Source: a virus
Direction: 5' to 3' (one strand)
Virus record (IMG/VR): IMGVR_UViG_3300019935_000007
Span: 1-36,851 of that record
DNA: 36,851 nt
Shown here: positions 5,507-13,153 of the stretch, piece after piece
Numbering within the stretch: the first letter of the stretch is position 1
Layout of the letters: every line of letters begins with the position of its first letter
Notes under the pieces: model-generated
What the model was told of the DNA's origin: nothing
Seen by the model: the letters and a program-made list of their open reading frames with translations, nothing else
Database searches by the model: none
Made by a program: the position numbers and the translations under genes

Positions 5507-7075
5507 ATGGCCATCCCTCAATTCGCCATAGAAGCAAAAAACAACTTTCCACTATTCTCCAAGAACTGCCTTTTTATCCGAACTAAAGAGGCTGGAGTAA
5601 AGCCTTTCATTCTAAATAAGGCTCAACTCTACATACATCAAAAGCTAGAAGAGCAGCGCGCAAAGACTGGTAAGATCAGAGCTATCTTGTTAAAGGGTAG
5701 GCAGCAAGGGGCTAGCACTTATGTAGAAGGTAGATTCATTTGGCGCACTACAATGTCGAAAGGTGTGCGGGCTTTTATCCTTACTCACGACGCTGAATCA
5801 ACAAACGCCTTATTTGAAATGACTGTTAGGTATTACGACAACTTGCCAACCAAGACAGTGGACGGTCAAACTCACAATTTTAAACCATCAATAGAAAAGT
5901 CTAACGCTAAAGAACTTAGATTCCTAAATCTTGATAGCGGTTATAAAATCGGTACAGCTGGCAACAAAGGTGTTGGTCGAGGCACTACACTTCAATACTT
6001 TCACGGCTCAGAGGTTGCTTTCTGGCCTCATGCAGCGGAACATACTAAAGGTATTCTGCAAGCAGTTCCAGATGCTAAAGATACCGAGGTAATATTAGAG
6101 TCAACGGCTAACGGACTTGGTAATTACTACCACCAGCAGTGGAAAGAGGCGGAGGCTGGTCAGTCAGAGTATCAAGCTATTTTCGTTCCGTGGTTCTGGC
6201 AAGATGAATACAGTAAACATATTCCAGAAACGCTAGAGTTTATCAGAACGTCAGAAGAAATAGACCTTGTTGAAAAGTACGAAGTAACTGATGAGCAGTT
6301 GTATTGGCGTAGGCTGAAGATTAAAGAGCTGTCAGCCGATGGTATGAGTGGTGAGAAAGCATTTAAACAAGAATACCCAATGAATAGCGCTGAAGCGTTT
6401 CAATCATCTGGTGAAGATGGGCTTATTACTGCTGATGTAGTGCAAAAAGCAAGACATAACAACGTTAAAGCCAGTGGTGCATTTATTGTTGGTGTCGATC
6501 CTTCGCGTGGTGGTGATAGATTCTCATGGACCAAGCGAGCAGGGCGAAGAATGTGGGGCACAGGTTCGCGCAAGTTTAACGACTACAAGCTTGGTGATGG
6601 TGTTGCGCTATGTAAAAATATACTTGACACTATAGACCCCGAGATTGGGAAGCGTCCTGACGCTATGTTTGTAGATGCGGGTTATGGAGCTGATATTGTA
6701 GATAGACTTCATGAGCTTGGTTATTTCAATGTTAGAGCGATATATTTTGGATCAACACCGTTTAACCCGGTTAGGTATTTAAATAAGCGCGCCGAGATGT
6801 GGGGCGATATGAATCTATGGCTAAGAGATGAAAACATGCCGGTACAAGTTCCGGACACCGATTCTTTGCAGGCTGATTTAATTGCTAGTCCGTACAAGTT
6901 AGATTCAAAGGAAAGAATTCAACTTCAACCCAAAGATAAAATCAAAGAGCTATACGGTTACTCACCTGATGAAGGGGATTCAGCCGCGCTTACCTTTGCA
7001 GAGCAGGTGGCGCAAGTGTCAAATCAAACGTATAATAGCAATTATGCAAACACAGACTATGACGTATTGGGGTAA
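5507..7075 (+). CDS. terL: Terminase large subunit (ATPase-nuclease)
   Basis: 522 residues. The ATPase half shows a Walker A-like GRQQGAS (64-70), a Walker B HGSE (166-169, catalytic E169) and the coupling motif ESTANGLG (198-205). The RNase H-like nuclease half has acidic residues at D331 (GVDPSRGGD), D390 (FVDAGYGAD) and D488/D491 (SPDEGDSA). It cuts and pumps DNA into the prohead at the portal. Length and motif order are typical. In T7 the terminase genes are last in the late region; here they come first. Confidence 0.93.
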   Translation: MAIPQFAIEAKNNFPLFSKNCLFIRTKEAGVKPFILNKAQLYIHQKLEEQRAKTGKIRAILLKGRQQGASTYVEGRFIWRTTMSKGVRAFILTHDAESTNALFEMTVRYYDNLPTKTVDGQTHNFKPSIEKSNAKELRFLNLDSGYKIGTAGNKGVGRGTTLQYFHGSEVAFWPHAAEHTKGILQAVPDAKDTEVILESTANGLGNYYHQQWKEAEAGQSEYQAIFVPWFWQDEYSKHIPETLEFIRTSEEIDLVEKYEVTDEQLYWRRLKIKELSADGMSGEKAFKQEYPMNSAEAFQSSGEDGLITADVVQKARHNNVKASGAFIVGVDPSRGGDRFSWTKRAGRRMWGTGSRKFNDYKLGDGVALCKNILDTIDPEIGKRPDAMFVDAGYGADIVDRLHELGYFNVRAIYFGSTPFNPVRYLNKRAEMWGDMNLWLRDENMPVQVPDTDSLQADLIASPYKLDSKERIQLQPKDKIKELYGYSPDEGDSAALTFAEQVAQVSNQTYNSNYANTDYDVLG

Positions 7076-7077
7076 AT

Positions 7078-7377
7078 ATGAGCGGCGCAATTGATTCAGT
7101 TTCAAAGGTAGTAAAGAAAGTAGTAGATCCATTTAACATCATTGAAGATACAACTGGTGTAGATATTGGCGATCCAATGGGAATGATATTTGGTCAGCCT
7201 ATCCAGCAAGTGGGCGATGAAGGAATGAGCGCATCAGAACAGGCTCAAATGGATTCCAAGAATGCCGCGAGAGAATCCAAGAAGAAGAAGAAATCAGGCA
7301 CCGATACGGTTTTAACTTCCCCTCTTGGTGCTACCGAAACAGCAGCCACAGCAGTAACTAAACTAGGCGGTATGTAA
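7078..7377 (+). CDS. Small protein between terminase and portal, 99 aa
   Basis: Begins with an amphipathic stretch (SVSKVVKKVVDPFNIIED), contains a lysine run (ESKKKKKSGT) and ends LTSPLGATETAATAVTKLGGM. Proteins with this plan, a VVDP segment at the start and a TLxSPxG...LGG tail, are found next to the portal gene in many T7-like and related phages. Their role is not settled, probably in head assembly. It is 2 nt from the terminase stop and 1 nt from the portal start. Confidence 0.7.
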   Translation: MSGAIDSVSKVVKKVVDPFNIIEDTTGVDIGDPMGMIFGQPIQQVGDEGMSASEQAQMDSKNAARESKKKKKSGTDTVLTSPLGATETAATAVTKLGGM

Positions 7378-7378
7378 T

Positions 7379-9001
7379 ATGGATTATAAACAATTGTCAG
7401 CAGGTCTGACAAAGTACCGTGGCAATTGGGAAATCTTTTGGCAGGACGTAGCAGAGCGATGCTTTACAGATCAAGCAGACTTCAACGTTAAAAACACGAA
7501 AGGGCAGAATCGCACGCAGCGTGTTTATGACGCCACCGCGACAATGGCTGTTAACCGTTCCGCTTCTGCTATCGTAGGTTTAATAACCCCGAAATCTGAG
7601 CGCTGGCACACGCTTACTACCGATAATGACATGCTCAACAAGTCCCAAAATGTTAAGCGTTACTTTGATGATGTAACAAGAGTGTTATTTGCTAACCGTT
7701 ACGCGGCTAAAGCTGGCTTTGAAACCGCTAACTATCAAGCGGTTCGCTCTTTGATGGGGTTTGGTACAGGTCAAATAGCTATTAATGAAATGGCAAATGG
7801 TAACGGCATCATTTATCAGCCTTTATTCCTTGGCGACATGTATTACGGCGTTAATAATTTTGGTGTGTTAGATACGGCTATGCGTGACTTTACCTACACC
7901 AAAAGACAAGCTATTCAACAATGGGGTGAAGACGCTTTACCGCGCAAGATACGAGAAGATAAGAACCCTAATACTGAATACAAGTTTTGCCACATCGTTC
8001 ACCCTAATGATGATTACAATGAATTTTCAATTCGCGCTGATGAGCGCCAATATTCATTTGTGTATCTATTTAAAGAAGATATGGACAAGCCGATTCAACA
8101 AGGCGGGTATTACACATTTCCTTATGCTGTGTGCCGTGAAATGACGTCACCCAATGAAATCTATGGTCGAAGCCCTGCTATGCAGATGCTGCCAGAAATC
8201 AAAGGTCTTAACGAGATGCGCAAGACCAATTTGAAAGCAGCTCACTTAACTGTAACACCTCCACTTCTTGCGCCTTCCGATGGAATGGGCGTCGGTGTTC
8301 TTGGTGCTGGACCAATGGCTATCAACTTCAAGCCGGGTGGCGTAACTAAGGGCGGCGTTAACGCGCAAGGTCAGCCGCTTATCCATCCCATGAACACAGG
8401 AAGCCGCCCAGACTTAGGTCAGCAAATGATTGAAGAGTCACGCCGTACTATCAATGATTCATTCTACCTAAACCTATTTCAAATCCTTGTAGAAACTCCA
8501 ACCATGACAGCTACCGAAGTTTTAGCTAGAACACAGGAAAAGGGTATATTGCTAGCCCCAACAGCAGCAAGGCTTGAGCAAGAATATTTAGGTCCAATGA
8601 TTGAACGTGAGCTTGATTTATTGTCGCGTCAAAATAAATTGCCTGAGCTACCTGGTGAGTTAATGGAAGCTGGTGGTGAGTACACCATTAAGTACGAGTC
8701 TCCACTAACAAGGGCGCAGCGTTCAAGTCAATTAATGGGTATTCAGGAAACCGTTAACATGGCCATGTCAGCAGCAAGTGTTGATCCAACCGTGTTAGAC
8801 AGGTTAAACCTAGATGAGGCACTTAAACTGGCGGCTGAAATCAACAATACACCTGCCGCAATCATCCGTTCTGATGATGAAACTGACGCGCTAAGAGCTA
8901 GCAAGCAGCAACAGCAGCAACAAGCGGCATTGATTGAACAAGCACCAGCAATGGCTGGAGCGGCAAGAGATTTAGCAGAAGCACAAGCGGCAGGTTTGTA
9001 A
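7379..9001 (+). CDS. Head-tail connector (portal) protein, T7 gp8-like
   Basis: 540 residues, the usual length for this family (Head-tail_con, PF12236). Recognisable parts include YDATATMAVNRSASAIVGLI (about 49-68), SLMGFGTGQIAINE (about 124-137), SPNEIYGRSPAMQMLPEIK and MTATEVLARTQEKGILLAP near 379-397. Twelve copies form the portal ring through which DNA enters and leaves the head. The C-terminus has a glutamine tract (KQQQQQQAAL) and alanine-rich helices. Its stop is followed at once by a new promoter and leader. Confidence 0.93.
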   Translation: MDYKQLSAGLTKYRGNWEIFWQDVAERCFTDQADFNVKNTKGQNRTQRVYDATATMAVNRSASAIVGLITPKSERWHTLTTDNDMLNKSQNVKRYFDDVTRVLFANRYAAKAGFETANYQAVRSLMGFGTGQIAINEMANGNGIIYQPLFLGDMYYGVNNFGVLDTAMRDFTYTKRQAIQQWGEDALPRKIREDKNPNTEYKFCHIVHPNDDYNEFSIRADERQYSFVYLFKEDMDKPIQQGGYYTFPYAVCREMTSPNEIYGRSPAMQMLPEIKGLNEMRKTNLKAAHLTVTPPLLAPSDGMGVGVLGAGPMAINFKPGGVTKGGVNAQGQPLIHPMNTGSRPDLGQQMIEESRRTINDSFYLNLFQILVETPTMTATEVLARTQEKGILLAPTAARLEQEYLGPMIERELDLLSRQNKLPELPGELMEAGGEYTIKYESPLTRAQRSSQLMGIQETVNMAMSAASVDPTVLDRLNLDEALKLAAEINNTPAAIIRSDDETDALRASKQQQQQQAALIEQAPAMAGAARDLAEAQAAGL

Positions 9002-9023
9002 CTGTGTAAATCAGTGTTACAAT
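8996..9023 (+). promoter_or_regulatory. Sigma70-like promoter with extended -10
   Basis: TTGTAA (8996-9001), 16 nt, TACAAT (9018-9023) preceded by TG at 9015-9016. It overlaps the end of the portal gene and would start a leader at about 9030. The AGTGTTA(A/C)AATA core is shared with the promoter of the capsid gene at 11202-11231. Confidence 0.5.
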
Positions 9024-9029
9024 AACCAC

Positions 9030-9130
9030 AAGCGTATGAGGGTGCGCTTAGTTACCGCGCGGTGACAACATCCTCAAAATTCCCTCACAATTTCATAGCC
9101 CTCAGTCGATTTATTAACGAGGGCTTTTTC
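9030..9130 (+). promoter_or_regulatory. Structured leader ending in terminator-like hairpin over the RBS
   Basis: AAGCG/CGCTT (9030-9034/9045-9049) and GTTACC/GGTGAC with a GCGC loop (9051-9056/9061-9066) form two hairpins. A third, AGCCCTC/GAGGGCT (9097-9103/9119-9125), is followed by T5 ending one base before the ATG at 9131; its 3' arm contains the only ribosome-binding site, GAGGG. TGAGGG at 9037-9042 and CCCTCA at 9082-9087 can pair instead. This looks like a terminator or translation-control switch. Confidence 0.5.
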
Positions 9131-9715
9131 ATGGCTACAGAAAATGGCGTAGGCTACATGCCTGTTGCAGACATTGATCAACCTTTGCCGGAAGGTGAAA
9201 GGAATTACATTAGAGTTAAAATCCTCAACGGTCAGGGTGCAGCTTCTCATGCTGGCTGGGCTAACTACATTAACGGTGATTTAACACCTATTAATGTACC
9301 GGCAGGAGTGGAAACAAAGCTAACCCTTGACGCATCAAGCGGGACAATTGTCGAAGAATTTCTTCCGACTGGCGTTACCAGTCTGTGGGATTCTGTTAAC
9401 GGTCAGTTTGACTTTAGCAGCCTATCCATTGGCGACATGGTGGACATCCGTGTTGATGGCTCGCTTACAAATACAGGTATCAATGAATCATTCCAACTAA
9501 ACCTTGTTAGTGCTGTTGGCTCACCTTCTGAGTTTACACTGCCGTTTGCGAGTGGTGCCAGGTTTATTCCAGGTACTTCCGTTTTATCCAGATACAACGG
9601 GATATACATAGGCTTCCAAGATATGATCGACTTTCCGTCAGAGCTTCGCGTTATATCGAGCGATGCATCGAGCGGGTTTCTTGTGGATGTGTACATCAAG
9701 GTTGTTAGGGTGTGA
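9131..9715 (+). CDS. Probable virion protein, 194 aa (decoration or head-fibre candidate)
   Basis: A soluble protein rich in T, S, G and V, predicted here as mostly beta strands (for example NYIRVKILNG, SIGDMVDIRVDGSL, GFLVDVYIKVVRV at the very end), with few charges. It lies between portal and scaffold genes and has its own promoter and structured leader, fitting an abundant head protein such as a decoration protein or head fibre. An upstream ATC/ACG-rich extension of the frame to 9062 is rejected because the RBS is at 9119-9123. No family recognised. Confidence 0.7.
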   Translation: MATENGVGYMPVADIDQPLPEGERNYIRVKILNGQGAASHAGWANYINGDLTPINVPAGVETKLTLDASSGTIVEEFLPTGVTSLWDSVNGQFDFSSLSIGDMVDIRVDGSLTNTGINESFQLNLVSAVGSPSEFTLPFASGARFIPGTSVLSRYNGIYIGFQDMIDFPSELRVISSDASSGFLVDVYIKVVRV

Positions 9716-9731
9716 TCAAATAAGTTATAAT
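9702..9731 (+). promoter_or_regulatory. Sigma70-like promoter
   Basis: TTGTTA (9702-9707), 18 nt, perfect -10 TATAAT (9726-9731), overlapping the end of the 9131 gene. Start predicted near 9738, just before the inverted repeat of the next leader. Confidence 0.6.
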
Positions 9732-9740
9732 ATCTATACG

Positions 9741-9818
9741 TTGTGACAGGCGTACAAGATAGAGTTTAAATAAGGCTATTTCTTCCTTCCCATCTATCGG
9801 GCTGTCACAAGGAGGGAG
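9741..9818 (+). promoter_or_regulatory. Leader with two mutually exclusive helices
   Basis: TTGTGACAG (9741-9749) pairs perfectly with CTGTCACAA (9802-9810) across 52 nt. Inside that loop CTTCCTTC (9782-9789) can pair, with two G-U pairs, with GGAGGGAG (9811-9818), and this second stem is followed by TAGTC and T6, like a terminator. The two stems interleave, so they would compete or form a pseudoknot. The arrangement resembles an attenuator ahead of the 9836 gene. Confidence 0.45.
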
Positions 9819-9835
9819 TAGTCTTTTTTATTGGG

Positions 9836-10144
9836 ATGAATATGCGGCAAATTGAAAACCTAGACTTTCGAATGTGGTTCACTAGAATTAATGGTGCGTA
9901 CAAGCGATTACTTGGTGCTGAATCCGTAGATAGTAAGCTTATATTGCGTGATATAGTCGGATTCTCCAAGCTTGGACTGTATGAGCCTAACGCTAAATAC
10001 TCACCTGAAGTATTAGCTGAACTGCGAGGTCGTCAACAGATGGCTCTTCATATGCTTCGGCACTTAGATATTGACGCAGTAAAACAACTTGAGCTTCAAA
10101 ACGAAGCGCTAACACAAGGCGCAAGCCTTAATAATGAGGAATAA
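9836..10144 (+). CDS. Hypothetical protein, 102 aa (Bbp19-like?)
   Basis: Helical and basic, with DFRMWFTRINGAYKRLLG at the start and ELRGRQQMALHMLRHLDID in the middle; this arrangement recalls the small Bbp19-type phage proteins found near portal and scaffold genes, whose role is unclear. ATGs at 9836 and 9842 are both possible; the TTGGGAT sequence is better spaced for 9842, while the strong GGAGGGAG at 9811-9818 is 17 nt from the first and may work as RNA structure instead. Confidence 0.65.
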   Translation: MNMRQIENLDFRMWFTRINGAYKRLLGAESVDSKLILRDIVGFSKLGLYEPNAKYSPEVLAELRGRQQMALHMLRHLDIDAVKQLELQNEALTQGASLNNEE

Positions 10145-10146
10145 AC

Positions 10147-10326
10147 ATGATCGCGTTGATTCTTTATTTTATTATAGGCCTGTCATGGGCTGCAATTGCG
10201 AATGATATCCACCCAACCAATCGTGTTGAGTGGGTAACGCATCTTGTCGTATGGCCAGTCGCTATGATTGGCACTGCGTTTATAGTAACTTTACTACCTA
10301 AAACGAAGGAAAATAAACATGGATAA
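10147..10326 (+). CDS. Two-span membrane protein, 59 aa
   Basis: Begins 2 nt after the 9836 gene and overlaps the scaffold start by 8 nt, so it is embedded in the head operon. Two hydrophobic segments are clear: ALILYFIIGLSWAAIA (3-18) and THLVVWPVAMIGTAFIVTLL (31-50), separated by a polar loop (NDIHPTNRVEW). The last residues KTKENKHG are hydrophilic. AATGAGGAATA precedes the ATG. A membrane protein at this position between capsid genes is unexpected; its function is unknown. Confidence 0.65.
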   Translation: MIALILYFIIGLSWAAIANDIHPTNRVEWVTHLVVWPVAMIGTAFIVTLLPKTKENKHG

Positions 10327-11215
10327 CGCCCCTGAAAGCGCAGTAAGCGACAACGGTTTAACCGCTGGATTCTCTCCAGAGCCAACCGCCGCCCCTGCTG
10401 TTGAACAAGGTCAAGCGCCAGCAGTGGCTGATTCTTGGCATAGCAATTACAGCGAAGACTTTAACAGCCTGCTTGAAAAGAAAGGTTTATCAGGACTATC
10501 TCAACAAGAGGCTACTGAGTCATTAGCCAAGTCTTACACAAACCTAGAGTCAATGCGTAATGTTCCTGATGACAATCTATTTAACGTGTCAAACGACATG
10601 TCAGATGAATCGCGCGATAAGCTTTACAGCGCATTAGGCCGTCCAGACGAAGCTGGTAAATATTCATACGAAGCACAGGAAACAGATAACGCAGATCTTA
10701 TTGAAACATTCAAGTCTGCATCTCATGAGCTTGGACTTACTGATAAGCAGGTTTCAAATTTAATTCCGAAGCTCAATGAAAAGATCGTCGAAATCGCAGA
10801 AGGTCACAATGCAGAAATGCAGACTAAGAATAACGACGGGCTGAAAGAGCTTCAGAAAGAATGGGGCGGAGCATGGGAGCAGAATAAAAACTTAGCCACC
10901 CGCGCTGCTGAATACTTTGGCATTGATGAAAGCATGCAGTCAGCAATTGTAGCAAGTGGTAACAGCGCTGGATTCCTTAAGGCGTTAAACCAAATGGGTG
11001 GCTTAATGGCTGAAGGCGCAATGGCTGGAATGTCACCTCAATCTGGCAGCGCAGCAATGGGTGTGATGACACCTGAAGCAGCGCAGCAGGAGATCAACGC
11101 TAAGATGGCTGACTCTGACTTTAAAGCTCGCTACTTATCGCAAGATTACAACACACGAATTGCGGCAGCTAAAGAGCTTGAACCATTCCGCAAAGCCGCA
11201 GTTGGCAACCGTTAG
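10319..11215 (+). CDS. Scaffolding protein
   Basis: 298 residues, acidic and helical, with a proline/alanine-rich start (FSPEPTAAPAVEQGQAPA). The middle (NLFNVSNDMSDESRDKLYSALGRP) has the pattern of T7-like and P22-unrelated scaffold proteins that guide capsid assembly and leave before DNA entry. The C-terminal 40 residues are basic-helical (AAKELEPFRKAAVGNR), as expected for the capsid-binding end. Position directly before the major capsid gene supports the call. AAGGA precedes the start by nine nucleotides. Confidence 0.85.
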   Translation: MDNAPESAVSDNGLTAGFSPEPTAAPAVEQGQAPAVADSWHSNYSEDFNSLLEKKGLSGLSQQEATESLAKSYTNLESMRNVPDDNLFNVSNDMSDESRDKLYSALGRPDEAGKYSYEAQETDNADLIETFKSASHELGLTDKQVSNLIPKLNEKIVEIAEGHNAEMQTKNNDGLKELQKEWGGAWEQNKNLATRAAEYFGIDESMQSAIVASGNSAGFLKALNQMGGLMAEGAMAGMSPQSGSAAMGVMTPEAAQQEINAKMADSDFKARYLSQDYNTRIAAAKELEPFRKAAVGNR

Positions 11216-11231
11216 ACAATAGTGTTAAAAT
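11202..11231 (+). promoter_or_regulatory. Sigma70 promoter of the major capsid gene
   Basis: -35 TTGGCA (11202-11207, 5 of 6 matches), 18 nt, -10 TAAAAT (11226-11231) with the extended TG at 11223-11224. This is one of the best promoters in the window and overlaps the end of the scaffold gene, so the capsid gene can be expressed above the scaffold. Confidence 0.7.
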
Positions 11232-11238
11232 ACACTTA

Positions 11239-11365
11239 GCGCACAAGAGACAAGCACCTTTCGGGGTAGAGATACCCCACTTTAAGCCCTCTATAAGATT
11301 GCGCATATAGTCCCTCAAGTGAGATAAGACTAAAAAACTTAACTTTAATCACAATCTTATAGGTG
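11239..11365 (+). promoter_or_regulatory. Structured leader of the major capsid gene
   Basis: A stable GGGGTA-GAGA-TACCCC hairpin (11263-11278) is enclosed by GCGCA/TGCGC (11239-11243/11300-11304). CTATAAGATTG (11291-11301) is perfectly complementary over 11 bp to CAATCTTATAG (11352-11362), which includes the first bases of the AGGTG ribosome site. The two long-range helices share bases 11300-11301, so they cannot both form fully. This could control stability or translation of the capsid message. Confidence 0.5.
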
Positions 11366-11371
11366 AATATT

Positions 11372-12283
11372 ATGGCTTTTACAGCATTAGAGCATCACGT
11401 TGTTGAGTTTTCTAGCAACGTAGAATTACTATCACAGCAACAAAAATCAAAACTAGAACCAGTAGTAGACGTTCGCGGCTTCTATGGTGAGAAAGCGGAA
11501 GCTATCAAGCAGTATGGCGAAACTGAATTTGATGATTTATCAGATCCAACTTCAGACACTACGTTTGATACTATCGGCAAGGACTCTCGCTGGGTTTTCC
11601 CTTCTGATAAGAAAAACGCATTGCCGACCACTCGTGAAGATTGGCTTCGTATGATTTCAGACCCAATGTCTCCACTTGTAAATGGTCAAGCGGCCGCATT
11701 AGGTCGATTGAAAGATGCGTACATTCTTGGGGCTCTTGGTGGCACGGCTCAAACTGGTAAGTACGACGCATTAACTCCAACGCCTTTGCCAGCAGGTCAG
11801 AAGATTTCTTCGGCAGCCTTTACGCTTGGCTTGATTAAAGATGCGATCCAAAAGCTTGAAGATGAAGATACCGATGACGGCTCTGGCATTGTCGTTGTTA
11901 TCCCTGCTAAATTCGCGCGTGTATTGCAAGACGATCCAGAGTTCACGAGTTCCGACTACAACACATCTCAAGTGTTCGTTGGCGGCAATATGTACATGGA
12001 GAAAATGCAAGGCTTCCTTGGTGCGACATGGGTGACTATGTCTAACAAGTTCCTTTCATCTGCTTTAGTGCAAGCTCAAAACGCTGGTGTTGAAGATAAG
12101 GTTTATGTTTACCGTCGCTCTGCAATCTGCTTAGGCATGTGGAACAAGGACGGTAAGATGGTTGTATCTAAAGTTGACGAGCGTCCAGATAAAAACTATC
12201 TAGTACAGGTTTACTCAAAACTTACTTTGGGTGCAACTCGTAAAGAAGAAGTTAAGGTAGTAGAGATCACAATCACGCCTTAA
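11372..12283 (+). CDS. Major capsid protein
   Basis: 303 residues following the scaffold gene. Segments such as VDVRGFYGEKAEAIKQYG (about 32-49), RWVFPSDKKNALPTTREDWL and the near-terminal YSKLTLGATRKEEVKVVEI match the plan of the Phage_capsid_2-type (HK97-fold) capsid proteins of podoviruses, which form the icosahedral shell. The ATG at 11372 has AGGTG at 11361-11365; the in-frame GTG at 11363 lies inside that site and is not used. Own promoter and long leader fit very high expression. Confidence 0.88.
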   Translation: MAFTALEHHVVEFSSNVELLSQQQKSKLEPVVDVRGFYGEKAEAIKQYGETEFDDLSDPTSDTTFDTIGKDSRWVFPSDKKNALPTTREDWLRMISDPMSPLVNGQAAALGRLKDAYILGALGGTAQTGKYDALTPTPLPAGQKISSAAFTLGLIKDAIQKLEDEDTDDGSGIVVVIPAKFARVLQDDPEFTSSDYNTSQVFVGGNMYMEKMQGFLGATWVTMSNKFLSSALVQAQNAGVEDKVYVYRRSAICLGMWNKDGKMVVSKVDERPDKNYLVQVYSKLTLGATRKEEVKVVEITITP

Positions 12284-12298
12284 TTAGCTCAGTCAAAC

Positions 12299-12320
12299 AA
12301 TGGGGTGTAAAAGCCCCATT
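12299..12320 (+). other. Intergenic hairpin after the capsid gene
   Basis: AATGGGG (12299-12305) pairs with CCCCATT (12314-12320), 7 bp with an 8-nt loop. No T-run follows, so it is probably not a simple terminator; it may stabilise the 3' end of the capsid message or act as a partial terminator. Confidence 0.55.
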
Positions 12321-12345
12321 CACCCCTTCAGACAAAGGTATAAGC

Positions 12346-12540
12346 ATGCCGAAATCTAAGAAAAAAGAAACTATCACTGGCATTAAAATGACCATTCCTC
12401 ACAACCAGCAAAACATCACAAGTGAACCTGTTGAGTTGGAGAATGATGATATGGTTATTATCATGCCGAAATATCAACCGATGACATTTAAGCGCAAACT
12501 ATATTGGTTTGCTAATGTAATGTACAGATACTGGAAGTAA
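12346..12540 (+). CDS. Hypothetical protein, 64 aa
   Basis: A small protein with a lysine-rich start (MPKSKKKETITG) and an aromatic, basic end (FKRKLYWFANVMYRYWK). CAAAGGT at 12333-12339 is a good ribosome site. It lies between the capsid gene and the tail tube A gene, 4 nt before the latter. No known family recognised; a minor head or head-tail joining role is possible from position only. Confidence 0.6.
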   Translation: MPKSKKKETITGIKMTIPHNQQNITSEPVELENDDMVIIMPKYQPMTFKRKLYWFANVMYRYWK

Positions 12541-12544
12541 CCTT

Positions 12545-13153
12545 ATGACTAGTAGCGTAGAGTTATGCAACAAAGCGTTACGACGCTTAGGCGAAGATCC
12601 GATTATCGCATTGGACAATAACACAACATGGGGTAGGCGTTGCAGCGCTGCCCTTCCTGAGGTTACTCGCACAGTCCTATCTATGGATGTTTGGCGCTCC
12701 TGCACAGTTAGGGTTGAGCTTGCAGCTGAATCAGTTAAACCTATTGGGTATCAATCCGCATATATATTGCCGTCAAACTGCCTTAGACTTGCAGCGCTAA
12801 AGATTGGACAGTACCAAGATTGGTCTATCGAGGGGAATAAAATTCTAACCCAAAATGAGATGACGGCGCCACTTGAAATCCTTTACGTTGAAGAAGTTGT
12901 TGATACTAACAAGTATACCCCTCCGCTATTTGACGCAATAGCAATGGGCTTGGCTCATGAGTTGTCAGGATATTCAACTGCTACAAACGTAGCAAAGGAC
13001 GACATTTATTCACTATACGTTCAAACGGTTCAAACGGCTCAGTTGATTAACTCCAAAGAAACACCTGTGTCATTCTTGGCTAGCACTTCATGGGTTGACG
13101 TAAGAGCGGCTAACTTGGATAGGGATGTTTACGGGCAAGGGGTGATTTACTAA
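12545..13153 (+). CDS. Tail tubular protein A, T7 gp11-like
   Basis: 202 residues. The start SSVELCNKALRRLGEDPI and the motif ILPSNCLRLAALKIGQYQDW, followed by IEGNKILT and ILYVEEVVDTNKYTPPLFDAIAMGLA, are the hallmarks of the T7 gp11 family. This protein forms the ring that joins the portal to the tail nozzle. Family length is about 190-200 residues, so it is complete. The stop overlaps the tail tube B start (TAATG). Confidence 0.9.
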   Translation: MTSSVELCNKALRRLGEDPIIALDNNTTWGRRCSAALPEVTRTVLSMDVWRSCTVRVELAAESVKPIGYQSAYILPSNCLRLAALKIGQYQDWSIEGNKILTQNEMTAPLEILYVEEVVDTNKYTPPLFDAIAMGLAHELSGYSTATNVAKDDIYSLYVQTVQTAQLINSKETPVSFLASTSWVDVRAANLDRDVYGQGVIY

